The position numbers and the translations under genes were made by a program. From Burkholderiales bacterium (GTDB taxonomy: Bacteria > Pseudomonadota > Gammaproteobacteria > Burkholderiales > Burkholderiaceae_C): a stretch of 64,000 nt of DNA. This document shows, one piece after another, positions 20,590 to 29,689 of the stretch (its first letter is position 1; every line of letters starts with the position of its first letter). The notes below the pieces were generated by a model. That model searched no databases. It saw only the letters and a program-made list of their open reading frames with translations, and had not been told where the DNA came from. The DNA lies in NCBI GenBank assembly GCA_947453625.1, contig CANGHK010000003.1, positions 1-64,000 on the forward strand, written 5' to 3'.

Positions 20590-21684
20590 CTAGAACGAGT
20601 GCCGCAGTCCCAGCGCGATGGCGTTCTGCGAAGCGCCGGCGACCGGGTTGCTGCCGACAGCGCCGCTGCTGACAGACAGCGCCAGCTTGCCGTCATTGGC
20701 GATGCGACCGAAGCTGGTGTAGACCGCCGTGCGCTTGGACAGGCTGTAGGTAATCCGCGCAGCGGCCAGCGCAGCCTTGTCTCCGCCTTGCTTGTAGCGC
20801 AGGCTGAAGATCTCGGCCTCGGCCAGCAGCAGCGGCGTGACGGGATAGACCGCGCCGGCATACCAGAGGTTGCTGCGGGGTGACAGCGTGTTCGCGCCGT
20901 TGTCGCGCCATACCAGACCCGCCGTCAGCTTCCAGGCCGCCAGATTGACATAGCCGTTGACCGACACATGCCTGTCCTTCAGGGCGCTGCTGGTCAGGCC
21001 GGCAAACGCGCCGGGGCCGCCGCTCACCTCGTCGATGGCCCAGAGCGCGCCCCAGGCCGCGCCGTCGTACTTGACCATCGCTGACCACTCGCGGCAGGCC
21101 TGGGCATCGGTGGCGAGTTCACCCGGGCAGTTGGTGGCCGCGGGGTTGCCGCCATTCACCACGTCGCGGCCCAGGCTGTAGGTGGCGCCCAGGGTCAGTC
21201 CGTCGAATGTGCCCCGGTAGGCAAAGGCGTTATCGGCCCGGGCATTGGGGATGGTGTTGTCCAAGGACCCGGAGCCGTAGATATTGGGCCCCAACACATC
21301 GGCGTCCAGCAGCGACCAGAAGAGCATCGTGTACTGGCGCCCGAAGGTCACCGCGCCCCAGGGCCCGGCAAGTCCGACGAAGGACTGGCGCCCGAAAGCC
21401 CGTCCGCCCTGGCTGAGGGCGCCGGTGTCGGGCGAAAACCCCATCTCCAGCGTGACCAGGGCCCGCAAGCCGTCACCCAGATCCTCGCTGCCGCGCAAAC
21501 CGAGCCGCGACGGGAAACTGCCGGTCAGATTGGGCATGCGGTTCAGGCCGCTGCCCGAGGCGCCCACCTTGTCCACATGCTCCACCGCGGCGTCAATCAG
21601 CCCATAGACCGTGACCGACTGGGCGGACGACGAGGCGGCCGCAAGCGTCGAAAGTGCAAAGACCAGCAAGCAGCGATGTTTCAA
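20590..21684 (-). CDS. Gram-negative porin, Burkholderiales type
   Basis: This 364-aa outer-membrane porin is of the 16-strand trimeric family common in Burkholderiales. A signal peptide (LLVFALSTLAAASSSAQS) precedes the mature N-terminus SVTVYGLIDAAVEHV. Family hallmarks are SRLGLRGSEDLGDGLRALVTLE, SFVGLAGPWGAVTFGRQYT and the terminal GLRHSF ending in Phe, needed for outer-membrane assembly. The start is a TTG at 21684 with an AAGGA ribosome site seven bases upstream; no ATG fits. It is divergent from the menG-like gene across 346 bases (21685-22030) that contain a perfect FNR-type site. Apart from that site nothing is recognised in the gap. Substrate is not predictable. Confidence 0.92.
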   Translation of the reverse strand: MKHRCLLVFALSTLAAASSSAQSVTVYGLIDAAVEHVDKVGASGSGLNRMPNLTGSFPSRLGLRGSEDLGDGLRALVTLEMGFSPDTGALSQGGRAFGRQSFVGLAGPWGAVTFGRQYTMLFWSLLDADVLGPNIYGSGSLDNTIPNARADNAFAYRGTFDGLTLGATYSLGRDVVNGGNPAATNCPGELATDAQACREWSAMVKYDGAAWGALWAIDEVSGGPGAFAGLTSSALKDRHVSVNGYVNLAAWKLTAGLVWRDNGANTLSPRSNLWYAGAVYPVTPLLLAEAEIFSLRYKQGGDKAALAAARITYSLSKRTAVYTSFGRIANDGKLALSVSSGAVGSNPVAGASQNAIALGLRHSF

Positions 21685-21886
21685 GACGGATTCCTTGTGA
21701 AGGCTAAATTTCCAGATGGGCTTGAGGTGTGAACAAGATGTTTCTGTCGAACGGCTACCCGTCAGTGGCTCATCGGATCATCCATTCCGTGAAGGGATGG
21801 ACATGGGCAGCGCATCTGCCACATGCCTGTGGCCTCAGGCCGCCCCCGCACCGACGGTGAATATGCACCGAGGCATTTTGCGGAAG

Positions 21887-21900
21887 TTGATGCAAATCAA
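21887..21900. promoter_or_regulatory. Perfect FNR/ANR-type binding site upstream of menG-menA
   Basis: TTGATGCAAATCAA matches TTGAT-N4-ATCAA at all ten defined positions and is an exact palindrome in its half sites. It lies 130 bases upstream of the menG/ubiE-like ATG (22031) and about 200 bases upstream of the divergent porin start. Crp/Fnr-family anaerobic regulators recognise this sequence. The best -10-like match downstream is TACAGT at 21934. Confidence 0.75.
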
Positions 21901-22030
21901 GCCGAGTGGACGGTACGACCCATCGCTTGCCCATACAGTGCCCGTACCGGCCAGCCGATCAGGGCCATGCTGTCCAATCGCCGCAGCAGCTTTGCCGAAC
22001 GGTTGGGCCGCCCGCCAGACTTGGAGAACC

Positions 22031-22798
22031 ATGAAAGATCCCCTTCCCCTGTCGCGAACCTTTGGCGACAAGCGCGTCGATGAACAGGAACGAGAACGAG
22101 GCATAAGAGGCGTTTTCGAGGCCGTGGCGCCGCGCTACGACCTGATGAACGACTTGATGAGCCTGGGCATACACCGCTGGTGGAAGCGCTGCCTGGTCCG
22201 CATGGCGGCGCCCGCCGCAGGACAAACCATCATCGACCTGGCCGGTGGCACTGGCGACGTGGCCGCCCGCATGGCAGGACCGGACCGCAAGGTGACGGTG
22301 GTCGACCCCAGCCCGGCGATGATGGCGGTCGGGCGTGCGCGCGGCCTGGACCAAGTGGCATGGCAGGTCGGCACCGCCGAACACCTGCCGCTGGCCGATG
22401 CTTCGGTCGACACGCTGACGATGGCCTTCGGCATCCGCAACGCCACCCGCGTCGACAACGCGCTGGTCGAGATCTTGCGGGTCCTCAAGCCCGGAGGCCG
22501 CCTGCTCTGCCTCGAGTTCTCGACCCCGGCGGTCTGGCTGCGCCCGGCCTACCGGCTCTTCTCGTTCCAAGTCATTCCAAGACTGGCCGCCTGGATCACC
22601 GGTTCACCGCAGGCCTATACCTATCTGGTCGAGTCGATTCGCCGCTTCCCCGACCAGCCCACCTTCGCCCGCCAGATCGAGGAGGCTGGTTTCACTGGGG
22701 TGGATTTCAGCAACCTGAGCTTCGGCATCGCCTGCATCCATGTCGGCATCTGTCCCGCCCGGCCGGTCGACCGTGAGCACCCAAGCGCCTCGTCTTGA
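22031..22798 (+). CDS. menG: Demethylmenaquinone/ubiquinone C-methyltransferase family
   Basis: This 255-aa class I SAM-dependent methyltransferase is of the UbiE/MenG family. It starts MKDPLPLSRTFGDKRVDEQER, has the family entry VFEAVAPRYDLMNDLMSLGIHRWWKR, and the SAM site IIDLAGGTGDVAARMA followed by VDPSPAMM. AFGIRNATRVDNALVEILRVLKPGGRLLCLEF is the second family signature. UbiE methylates both ubiquinone and menaquinone precursors. Because MenA follows directly and the site at 21887 is FNR-like, this copy is best read as the menaquinone enzyme (MenG), possibly additional to a housekeeping ubiE elsewhere. The start at 22031 has GGAG just upstream; the longer open frame from 21716 has no family sequence. 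Confidence 0.88.
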   Translation: MKDPLPLSRTFGDKRVDEQERERGIRGVFEAVAPRYDLMNDLMSLGIHRWWKRCLVRMAAPAAGQTIIDLAGGTGDVAARMAGPDRKVTVVDPSPAMMAVGRARGLDQVAWQVGTAEHLPLADASVDTLTMAFGIRNATRVDNALVEILRVLKPGGRLLCLEFSTPAVWLRPAYRLFSFQVIPRLAAWITGSPQAYTYLVESIRRFPDQPTFARQIEEAGFTGVDFSNLSFGIACIHVGICPARPVDREHPSASS

Positions 22799-22881
22799 CA
22801 TTGCGCAAGGCGAACGGCCGGGTCGCACGCTGAAAATCCACCGCCTGAGTTGCCGTGTCTCGCGGTGGAAGTGAGAAGCCC

Positions 22882-23823
22882 ATGACCGCAGAAAGAACCA
22901 TCTCGAACATCGCCGATCCGGTACGGGCAGGTTCACTGCAGGCCTGGGCGGTTGCTGTGCGGCCACGCAGTCTGCTGGTGGCGATCAGCCCGGTTCTCGT
23001 CGGAGGCACCTTGGGATTCGACCGCACGGGCGCGATCGATCTGGTGGCTGCCCTGCTGGTGTTCGGCGCGGCGCTGTTGATGCAGGTGATCACCAACATG
23101 CAGAACGATGTCGGCTACACCGTGCGCGGCGGCGACAGCAGCGGCACCCGCACCGGCCTGCCGCGCGCCACCGCCAATGGCTGGCTGAGCGTGCGCCATG
23201 TGCGCGCCGGCATCGTGCTGGTGGCCCTGGTGGCGGCAGCGATGGGGCTGGGGCTGGTGGCCTACCGGGGCTGGCCCGTGCTGGCCATAGGCTCAGCATC
23301 GCTGTTGGCTGCGCTGGCCTACATGGGTGGCCCGAGGCCGATTGCCTACTCACCCTTCGGCGAACTGACGGTGTTCGTCTTCTTCGGCCTGGTCGCGGTG
23401 ATGGGCACCGACTGGGTGTTGACCGGCAGCGTCGGTCTCGTCAGCGGCCTGGCCTCGGTGGCGATCGGTTGCCTGGCGGCGGCCGCGCTGGCGGTGAACA
23501 ACCACCGCGACATCGCGCACGACCGTCTGGTCGGCCGACGCACTTTCGCGGTCACTTTTGGCGACGCTGCGTCGTCCGGCCTCTACGCGGTGCTGTTGCT
23601 GGCGCCCTATGCGCTGGTGCCGATGATGGCGCTGGCGGCGCGCGCACCCATGCTGCTGCTGCCGCTGCTGCTGCTGCCGGTGTCGCTGCAGTTGAGGCAG
23701 GATTTCGTGCACTGCCCGCGGGGCACGGCATTCAATGAGATGCTGTTCCGCACCTTCCGGCTAGAACTGTGGTTCGCGGCGCTGCTGTCGGCCGGCGCGC
23801 TGTTGTCGAGGATGCTGGGCTGA
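22882..23823 (+). CDS. menA: 1,4-dihydroxy-2-naphthoate polyprenyltransferase
   Basis: This 313-aa integral-membrane prenyltransferase of the UbiA superfamily attaches the polyprenyl tail to 1,4-dihydroxy-2-naphthoate, the step before MenG. It opens with AWAVAVRPRSLLVAISPVLVG, has the first Asp-rich motif NMQNDVGYTVRGGD and the second motif NNHRDIAHDRLVGRRTFAV, and about eight or nine hydrophobic helices. These two motifs match MenA rather than UbiA. The chosen ATG at 22882 gives MTAERTISN; a GTG at 22855 is an alternative. The stop overlaps the next gene's ATG by one base (TGATG). Presence of menA indicates that the organism makes menaquinone, consistent with the Wolinella-like fumarate reductase nearby. 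Confidence 0.9.
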   Translation: MTAERTISNIADPVRAGSLQAWAVAVRPRSLLVAISPVLVGGTLGFDRTGAIDLVAALLVFGAALLMQVITNMQNDVGYTVRGGDSSGTRTGLPRATANGWLSVRHVRAGIVLVALVAAAMGLGLVAYRGWPVLAIGSASLLAALAYMGGPRPIAYSPFGELTVFVFFGLVAVMGTDWVLTGSVGLVSGLASVAIGCLAAAALAVNNHRDIAHDRLVGRRTFAVTFGDAASSGLYAVLLLAPYALVPMMALAARAPMLLLPLLLLPVSLQLRQDFVHCPRGTAFNEMLFRTFRLELWFAALLSAGALLSRMLG

Positions 23824-24827
23824 TGTCGGCGAGGAACAACGCGACTGTGCCCTGCCCGGCGCTGGGACGAAGGACGGTGCTGGCCGCATTGGCCAGCGCG
23901 CTGCCAGGCTGGCCGGCGGCGGCGATAGGCTATCCGGAGCGCATGGTGCGCCTGGTGGTGCCTTATTCGGTTGGCGTCGGACCCGACGTGGTGGCGCGCA
24001 GCGTCGCCGACCGACTGGCCCAGCAATGGGGCCAGACCGTGCTGGTGGACAACAAGCCCGGCGCGTCGGGCATCGTCGCTTTCGGCGAGGTGCGGCGCGT
24101 CTTGCCCGACGGCCACACGCTGTTCCTGGCCGATACCGCCACGATGGCGGTCAACCCGCTGCTGCATGCCACTCTGCCCTACGACCCGGTACGCGATCTG
24201 GTGCCGCTGACCTTGCTGTTCCACGCGACCTTTCTGCTCTGGGTCGGTGGCGGCAGCCGGTTTCGCAGCCTGGCCGCGCTGCTGGAAGCGGCACGCCGCG
24301 CGCCGGGCAGCGTCAGCTACGCCACGCTGGGCAATGGCCATGCCAGCCATGTAGCGATCGAGACCTTCGCCCATGCTGCCGGGGTGCAGATGCTGCACGT
24401 GCCGTTCAAGGACGCCGGCGCGATGCTTGCGGCGGTGGTCAACAGCGACGTCGACTTCACCGCCATCGGCATGAACACCGTGGCCGGTCTGATGGCAGGT
24501 GGCCGACTGCGGCCGCTGGCGGTGGCCGCGAAGAAGCGCCTGCCCAGCCATGGCGAGATCCCGACCCTGTTCGAAGCCGGCGGTCCGCCGGTCGAGATGC
24601 ACCCCTGGGCGGCGTTGATGGCCGTGGCTGGCACGCCGGCACCGGTGGTCGACAAACTGCAGCGCGACATCAGCGCCGTGCTCGCCCAGACCGAGGTGCG
24701 CGAGCGAGCCGCGCAAGCCGGCTTCGAGATCACGCCGTCCACGCCGCAGGCACTGCGCGATCGCATCCAGGCCGACATCGCGCTCTACACGCCGCTGGTC
24801 AGTGAAGGGCGCATAGCGCAACTCTAG
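23823..24827 (+). CDS. Bug/TctC-family periplasmic solute-binding protein
   Basis: This 334-aa tripartite tricarboxylate transporter receptor of the Bug family is very common in Burkholderiales. It has the family start YPERMVRLVVPYSVGVGPDVVARSVADRL, then VLVDNKPGASGIVAFGEV and the terminal block with VRERAAQAGFEITPSTPQAL. The N-terminus LGRRTVLAALASALPGW has twin arginines before a hydrophobic stretch, so export by Tat is possible. No TctA or TctB membrane subunit is adjacent, as is usual for orphan Bug proteins. Its ATG overlaps the menA stop by one base, an odd coupling for a periplasmic binder. Ligand is unknown; a dicarboxylate would fit the fumarate reductase context but this is speculation. 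Confidence 0.88.
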   Translation: MSARNNATVPCPALGRRTVLAALASALPGWPAAAIGYPERMVRLVVPYSVGVGPDVVARSVADRLAQQWGQTVLVDNKPGASGIVAFGEVRRVLPDGHTLFLADTATMAVNPLLHATLPYDPVRDLVPLTLLFHATFLLWVGGGSRFRSLAALLEAARRAPGSVSYATLGNGHASHVAIETFAHAAGVQMLHVPFKDAGAMLAAVVNSDVDFTAIGMNTVAGLMAGGRLRPLAVAAKKRLPSHGEIPTLFEAGGPPVEMHPWAALMAVAGTPAPVVDKLQRDISAVLAQTEVRERAAQAGFEITPSTPQALRDRIQADIALYTPLVSEGRIAQL

Positions 24828-24936
24828 GCCGACCCGGCAGCGCCGGTTCACTGCTGCAGCAAGACCGGTCGGCGCGGGTCCAGCAAGGCGCGCGGGGCCT
24901 CCAGGGCAAGCCTGGACCAGCCTGGTCGCTGTCCCG

Positions 24937-25752
24937 CTACCTCAGCGCCATGCTGACCATCTTGCGGCGCATGAAGGCGATCTGGGTGGCCAGCGGCAAG
25001 TGCTTGGGGCAGACATCATGGCAGGCCAGCAGCGACATGCAGCCGAAAACGCCTTCGTCGTCGCCGACGAGATCGTAGAAATCCTCGTCGTCTCGGGTGT
25101 CGCGCGGATCCAGCCTGAAGCGGGCGATCTTGTTCAGCCCGACCGCACCAACGAAGTCCTCGCGCATGCGTGCCGTGCCGCAGGCCGCCACGCAGCAGCC
25201 GCATTCGATGCAGCGATCGAGCTCGTAGATGCTCTCGGCCAATTCGGGCGCCATGCGGACTTCGAGCCGGGTCAGGTCGGGCAGGGCTTCCTGCTGGTGC
25301 ACCCAGGCCTGCAACCGCTCGCTCATGCCGCGCATCCACTTTCCGGTGTTGACCGACAGGTCGCCTATCAGTTCAAACACCGGCAGAGGCGCCAGCGTGA
25401 ACTCATCGCCCAGGTCCTGGGTCAGCGTGCGGCAAGCCAGCGCCGGGCGGCCGTCGACCAGCATCGCGCAACTGCCGCAGATGCCGGCTCGGCAGACGAA
25501 ATCGAACTGCAGCGAGGGGTCTAGCTTCTCGCGGATTTCGCTCAACGCGATGAACAGCGTCATGCCGGCCGCGTCGAGCAAGTCATAGGTCTGCCAATGC
25601 GGCGCATCACCGTGCTGCTGCGGGTTGAAGCGCAGCACGCGTATCCTGAGCCGGCGCATGGCTGCGCCATTCGTCGCCGGTGTAGCGGACGATGTCGCGG
25701 CAGGCGTCGCAGCGGTGAATGGCGTCACGACCGGATGGATGGGAATGATCAT
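24937..25752 (-). CDS. frdB: Fumarate reductase iron-sulfur subunit
   Basis: This 271-aa subunit wires FrdA to the membrane haems through [2Fe-2S], [4Fe-4S] and [3Fe-4S] clusters. Motifs are [13 protein letters not shown] (with the later CRTL), [13 protein letters not shown], and [17 protein letters not shown]. It resembles Wolinella-type FrdB (about 239 aa) almost throughout: for example [17 protein letters not shown] and FRRR-like end [11 protein letters not shown]. The ATG at 25752 overlaps the frdA stop by four bases but adds a 31-residue Ala/Thr-rich leader absent from that family. The internal ATG at 25659 ([11 protein letters not shown]) gives the family length and may be the true start. 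Confidence 0.94.
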   Translation of the reverse strand: MIIPIHPVVTPFTAATPAATSSATPATNGAAMRRLRIRVLRFNPQQHGDAPHWQTYDLLDAAGMTLFIALSEIREKLDPSLQFDFVCRAGICGSCAMLVDGRPALACRTLTQDLGDEFTLAPLPVFELIGDLSVNTGKWMRGMSERLQAWVHQQEALPDLTRLEVRMAPELAESIYELDRCIECGCCVAACGTARMREDFVGAVGLNKIARFRLDPRDTRDDEDFYDLVGDDEGVFGCMSLLACHDVCPKHLPLATQIAFMRRKMVSMALR

Positions 25753-27731
25753 GGGAGGGGCTCGTCGATGCGTTCATTGCGCCCGAGCAGTGCGGCGGGC
25801 AACAGCTTGTCGTAAGGCATCAGCGCCTGCTGCACCTCGAATCGCGGCGCGTCGGCCAATCGATCGCGCAGCGCGGCCACCGCGGCGGCTCGCGCCGCCG
25901 TGTCGGGGTGCTCGACATAGTCCTTGGCACCGTAGCCACGCCAGCCCGGCGGCAATTCCATCGCCATCACGTCGAGCGGCTCGTAGGCAAGCGTGGGCAA
26001 GGTGTCGGCCGCCCGCGGCCAGGTCGCCAGCGTGCGCTTGAGCCACTGCGCGTCGTCACGGCGCGGGAAGTCCTCGCGGAAATGCGCGCCCCGGCTCTCG
26101 GTGCGCTGGGCCGCGCCGTAGGCCACGCACAGCGCCAGCTTGAGCATCTTCTGCGTGCGGTAAGCCGTCACCAACTCGGGATTCGGTCCCGCCGACTTGC
26201 TCCGCAAACCGATGTGGCGGCTGCGCTCGAGCAAGGCCTGCAATTCGGTCACCGCGGCCGACAGCTCGGTGCCGGTGCGGAAGATGCCGACCTTGGCCGT
26301 CATGATCTCCTGCATCGCAATGCGCAACTTGGAGGCATCCTCGTTGCCGCCGCCAGAGACCAGTTGATCGAGCTTGGCCTGCTCGGCCGCCAGCACCTCG
26401 CGCACCAAGCCGGTGGGGATGTTCGCGTCGTTGGCGCTGCGGTCGCAGAAGTCGGCGATGAAATCGCCGACGATCATGCCGGCCACCACGGTCTCGGCCA
26501 CCGAGTTGCCGCCCAGCCGGTTGAAGCCGTGCATGTCCCAGCAAGCGGCCTCGCCGGCGGCGAACAAGCCCTTCAGCGTCGGGCTCTCGCCGGTGTGGTC
26601 GGTGCGCACCCCGCCCATCGTGTAATGCTGGGCCGGACGCACCGCGATCAGTTGCGTCACCGGGTCGATGCCGAGGAAGGATTCGCAGATCTCCTTGACC
26701 TCGCGCAGGTTCTTCTCGATATGGGCCCGGCCGAGCTGGGTGATGTCGAGCCACAGGTGCTCGCCGAATCGCGACTGGGCTCCCTTGCCCTTGCGGATAT
26801 GGGTCTCCATGCGGCGCGACACCACATCGCGCGAGGCCAGTTCCTTCTTCTCGGGCTCGTAGTCGGGCATGAAGCGGTGGCCGTCGACATCCTTGAGCAG
26901 GCCGCCGTCGCCGCGGCAACCCTCGGTCACCAGGATCCCGGCCGGGAAGATGCCGGTCGGGTGGAACTGCACCGCCTCCATGTTGCCCAGCGTGGCGATG
27001 CCGGTCTCGAGCGCGATCGCCGTGCCCATGCCTTCGCAGATCACCGCGTTGGTCGTGACGCGGTATAGCCTTCCTGCACCGCCGGTGGCGATGGTGGTGG
27101 CCTTGGCGACATAGGCGCTGAGCTCACCCGTGATCAGGTTGCGAACCACCGCGCCATGGCAACGCCCGGCCTGGTGGATCAGCGCGATCGCTTCCATGCG
27201 TTCGTGCACCGGAATCGATTCGGCGATGGCCCGGTCGCTGACGGCGAACAGCATCGCGTGGCCGGTGCCGTCCGACACATAGCAGGTGCGCCACTTCTTG
27301 GTGCCACCGAAGTCACGTTGCGCGACCAGGCCGTGGGCCTCGTCACGTTCAGTCAGCGTCACCCTCTGGCCGTTGATGATCACCTGCCGGTCGCCGCGCT
27401 GGACGCGGCTCCAGGGCACGCCCCAGGCGGCCAGTTCGCGCACTGCCTTGGGCGCCGTGTCGACGAACATGCGCACGACGCGCTGGTCGGCACCCCAGTC
27501 GCTGCCGCGCACCGTGTCCTCGAAGTGCACGTCCTCGTTGTCGCCCTGCCCCTTGATCACATTGCCCAGCGAGGCCTGCATGCCGCCCTGCGCGGCGGCC
27601 GAATGCGAGCGCTTGGGCGGCACCAGCGACAGGATGATCGCGTCGTGGCCGCGCCGCTTGGCGCCTATGGCCACCCGCAGACCGGCCAGCCCGCCGCCGA
27701 TCACGAGCACGTCCGTGTAGATAATTTTCAT
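25749..27731 (-). CDS. frdA: Fumarate reductase flavoprotein subunit
   Basis: This 660-aa catalytic subunit interconverts fumarate and succinate. It has the Rossmann motif [16 protein letters not shown] and [16 protein letters not shown], whose His43 corresponds to the covalent FAD-binding His of the Wolinella enzyme. Later come [14 protein letters not shown] and [20 protein letters not shown], then [15 protein letters not shown] with the active-site Arg region. [19 protein letters not shown] follows. Length and sequence follow the epsilonproteobacterial menaquinol:fumarate reductase much more closely than the usual proteobacterial SdhA or the E. coli FrdA. A GAGAG ribosome site precedes the ATG at 27731. 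It sits ten bases after frdC and overlaps frdB. Confidence 0.95.
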   Translation of the reverse strand: MKIIYTDVLVIGGGLAGLRVAIGAKRRGHDAIILSLVPPKRSHSAAAQGGMQASLGNVIKGQGDNEDVHFEDTVRGSDWGADQRVVRMFVDTAPKAVRELAAWGVPWSRVQRGDRQVIINGQRVTLTERDEAHGLVAQRDFGGTKKWRTCYVSDGTGHAMLFAVSDRAIAESIPVHERMEAIALIHQAGRCHGAVVRNLITGELSAYVAKATTIATGGAGRLYRVTTNAVICEGMGTAIALETGIATLGNMEAVQFHPTGIFPAGILVTEGCRGDGGLLKDVDGHRFMPDYEPEKKELASRDVVSRRMETHIRKGKGAQSRFGEHLWLDITQLGRAHIEKNLREVKEICESFLGIDPVTQLIAVRPAQHYTMGGVRTDHTGESPTLKGLFAAGEAACWDMHGFNRLGGNSVAETVVAGMIVGDFIADFCDRSANDANIPTGLVREVLAAEQAKLDQLVSGGGNEDASKLRIAMQEIMTAKVGIFRTGTELSAAVTELQALLERSRHIGLRSKSAGPNPELVTAYRTQKMLKLALCVAYGAAQRTESRGAHFREDFPRRDDAQWLKRTLATWPRAADTLPTLAYEPLDVMAMELPPGWRGYGAKDYVEHPDTAARAAAVAALRDRLADAPRFEVQQALMPYDKLLPAALLGRNERIDEPLP

Positions 27732-27741
27732 CGGAACTCTC

Positions 27742-28527
27742 TCATTTCAGCGCGGCGGGTGCGTGCGGGTCGGGCTGGGCCCAGGCCGGCGTGTAGCGCT
27801 CGCCGGCCTGCGGCGCGTGCTCGCGTCCGATCTTGATGTAGGCCGCCAGCGTGGCCAGGCCCAGCACCAGGAAGAACGCCGTCAACGCCCACTTCAGCGT
27901 CTTCAGGCGCGCTCTCGTGGCATTCGGATCCGACCCCGCGATCCAGCCCCACTTCACTGCCAAGCGGTACAGGCCGATGCCACCGTGCAACTCCACCACG
28001 AACAACAGCACCAGGTAGAGCGGCCAGAAGTGGTCGGACCAGACCCGGTCGGCGCTCTCGAACGGACCGATGCGGTCGGGCCGGGTGAGCATGGTGTACA
28101 GGTGGATGGAGGCCATGAAGAACAGTGCGAAGCCGGTCACCACCTGCCACCACCACAAGTTGGTGTCGCTGTGCTTCATGCTGGCGGCGTGGTCGCGGAA
28201 GGACCGGTACTGCCCGTAGTTGATCGGAAACTTGCGCACCGCCAGCAGCGCATGGCCAATGACCAGTGCGAAGATGACCGCTACGACGATGGACACCACC
28301 CAGGGCAGCGACCGGCCGAAGACGAAATAACCCTCGAAGAACTTGGCCACCGTCCACATCGCGTCCTTGCCGAGCAGGATCGACGAGACGAAGAACATGT
28401 GACCCCACATGAACAGTGCCAGGATCAGGCCACTGACACTCTGCAACCAGTCCAGTCGGGCCGGCCAGCGACTCTTGCGCGTCGGGTGCCCGACGCCGCT
28501 TGAGGCGACGGACGCGTTGTTGTCCAT
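27742..28527 (-). CDS. frdC: Fumarate reductase di-haem cytochrome b subunit
   Basis: This 261-aa membrane anchor has five transmembrane helices and binds two haems b. His43, His92, His119, His142 and His181 lie one residue before the functional His44, 93, 120, 143 and 182 of Wolinella succinogenes FrdC. Glu65 and Glu179 match its quinol-site Glu66 and E-pathway Glu180. Blocks such as [25 protein letters not shown] and [18 protein letters not shown] are nearly identical in pattern. These residues suggest menaquinol oxidation with the compensating proton path. The gene order frdC-frdA-frdB is also that of Wolinella. The start at 28527 has AGGAGA upstream, and a near-consensus FNR-type site lies about 77 bases before it. 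Confidence 0.95.
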   Translation of the reverse strand: MDNNASVASSGVGHPTRKSRWPARLDWLQSVSGLILALFMWGHMFFVSSILLGKDAMWTVAKFFEGYFVFGRSLPWVVSIVVAVIFALVIGHALLAVRKFPINYGQYRSFRDHAASMKHSDTNLWWWQVVTGFALFFMASIHLYTMLTRPDRIGPFESADRVWSDHFWPLYLVLLFVVELHGGIGLYRLAVKWGWIAGSDPNATRARLKTLKWALTAFFLVLGLATLAAYIKIGREHAPQAGERYTPAWAQPDPHAPAALK

Positions 28528-28603
28528 GAGGCTGTCTCCTGACACCGGCTGATCACGGCTTGGCGCCGTGGCCGAGATGTTGCCCCCCTCGGCCATAAAG
28601 CGC

Positions 28604-28617
28604 TTGAGCCACATCAA
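28604..28617 (-). promoter_or_regulatory. FNR/ANR-type site upstream of frdCAB
   Basis: Read on the frd strand, TTGATGTGGCTCAA matches TTGAT-N4-ATCAA with one mismatch and keeps the TTGA-N6-TCAA core. It lies 77 bases upstream of the frdC start, in the 268-base gap (28528-28795) that separates it from the alpha/beta hydrolase gene. Position and sequence suit anaerobic activation of fumarate reductase. Nothing else is recognised in that gap. Confidence 0.7.
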
Positions 28618-28795
28618 ATCAGCGACGGACGGCATGGCCGCGCAGGGCGCGCCGGCCCGCGGGCAACCGGTACGCGGATCGCGGTCGTCTTTTTTTCCGC
28701 TTCGATTGCAGCTTAGGCCGAGCCAGGCGGCCAGACGCGGATAGCCCCGGGTCCGCCCTGGCCGGCAGGCAAGGCGGGACCAGCCCGGCCGAACT

Positions 28796-29680
28796 TCAGG
28801 CCGCCGCAGCAGCGATGGACGCGATGTCCGCGGCCAGGCGCGGCAGCAGCGCCGCAGGCAGGTCGTGGCCCATGCCCGAGATGATGTCGGCCCTGGCGCC
28901 GGCAATCTTGCGCTGCAGGTCGTGCGCGGCGGCCACCGGCACCAGCGGGTCGGCCTGGCCATGGATGACCAGCGTGGGCGCCTGGATGCGCCCGAGCAGG
29001 GCCGAGCGGTCGCCGTCGGACACCACCGCCGACAACTGGCGCGCCGTGCCGTCCGGGCGCCAGGCGCGGCGCACCATGGCCTCGAGCCGGTGACGCTGGA
29101 CCACCGGGTCGGGCCGGTACAAGGGGCTGCCTATCACCTGCAGCAAGGCTTCGAGGTGGGCCACCACATCGGGCAGCGCCCGACTGCGCGGCCGCTTGAG
29201 CAAAGCCTGGCGCACCGCCATCCTGGCCTGCGGCAAGGCGCGTGCGCCCGAGGTCGTCATGATCAGCGTCAGGCTCTTGACCCGGCTCGGGTGTGACGCC
29301 GCGAGGTGCTGGGCGATCATGCCGCCCATCGACGCACCGCAGACATGGGCGCGCCGCAAGCCCAGCGCGTCGAGCACGCCCAGCGCGTCGCCAGCCATGT
29401 CGGCCAGGTGGTAGGGCGAAGGCACCCGCAGGTGCAGCAGGTAGCGCAGCGAGGCCGCCACCAGGTTGGGCACGCCGCAGGACTCGAAGCCCTGGCTCAG
29501 GCCGACATCGCGGTTGTCGAATCGGATCACCCGGAAGCCGCGGCGCACCAGATCGGCCACCAGATCTTCAGGCCAGCCCACCAGCGGCATGCCCAGGCCC
29601 ATGATCAGCAACAGTGGTTCGCCCTCGGGCGGGCCCTGGACATCGATCTCGATCTGCAAGCCGTTGGCGGTGATTTTCAT
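28796..29680 (-). CDS. Alpha/beta hydrolase
   Basis: This 294-aa alpha/beta-hydrolase-fold protein begins MKITANGLQIEIDVQG. It has the oxyanion strand PLLLIMGLGMPLVGW, the nucleophile elbow CGASMGGM (Ser in GASMGG), the acid segment VIHGQADPLVP and a final His in SGMGHDLP, so the catalytic triad is complete. The ATG at 29680 is preferred over a TTG two codons earlier. It lies nine bases downstream of the wax ester synthase/DGAT gene on the same strand, so the two are probably co-transcribed. An esterase or lipase acting on an acyl ester is a reasonable guess; the substrate is unknown. Confidence 0.85.
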   Translation of the reverse strand: MKITANGLQIEIDVQGPPEGEPLLLIMGLGMPLVGWPEDLVADLVRRGFRVIRFDNRDVGLSQGFESCGVPNLVAASLRYLLHLRVPSPYHLADMAGDALGVLDALGLRRAHVCGASMGGMIAQHLAASHPSRVKSLTLIMTTSGARALPQARMAVRQALLKRPRSRALPDVVAHLEALLQVIGSPLYRPDPVVQRHRLEAMVRRAWRPDGTARQLSAVVSDGDRSALLGRIQAPTLVIHGQADPLVPVAAAHDLQRKIAGARADIISGMGHDLPAALLPRLAADIASIAAAAA

Positions 29681-29689
29681 GCTCAATTA

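Noticed and set aside
21716-22030. N-terminal extension of the MenG/UbiE-like protein to 360 aa
   Set aside because: The added residues do not match the family, the extension crosses the FNR-type site, and the ATG at 22031 gives the normal length with a ribosome site.
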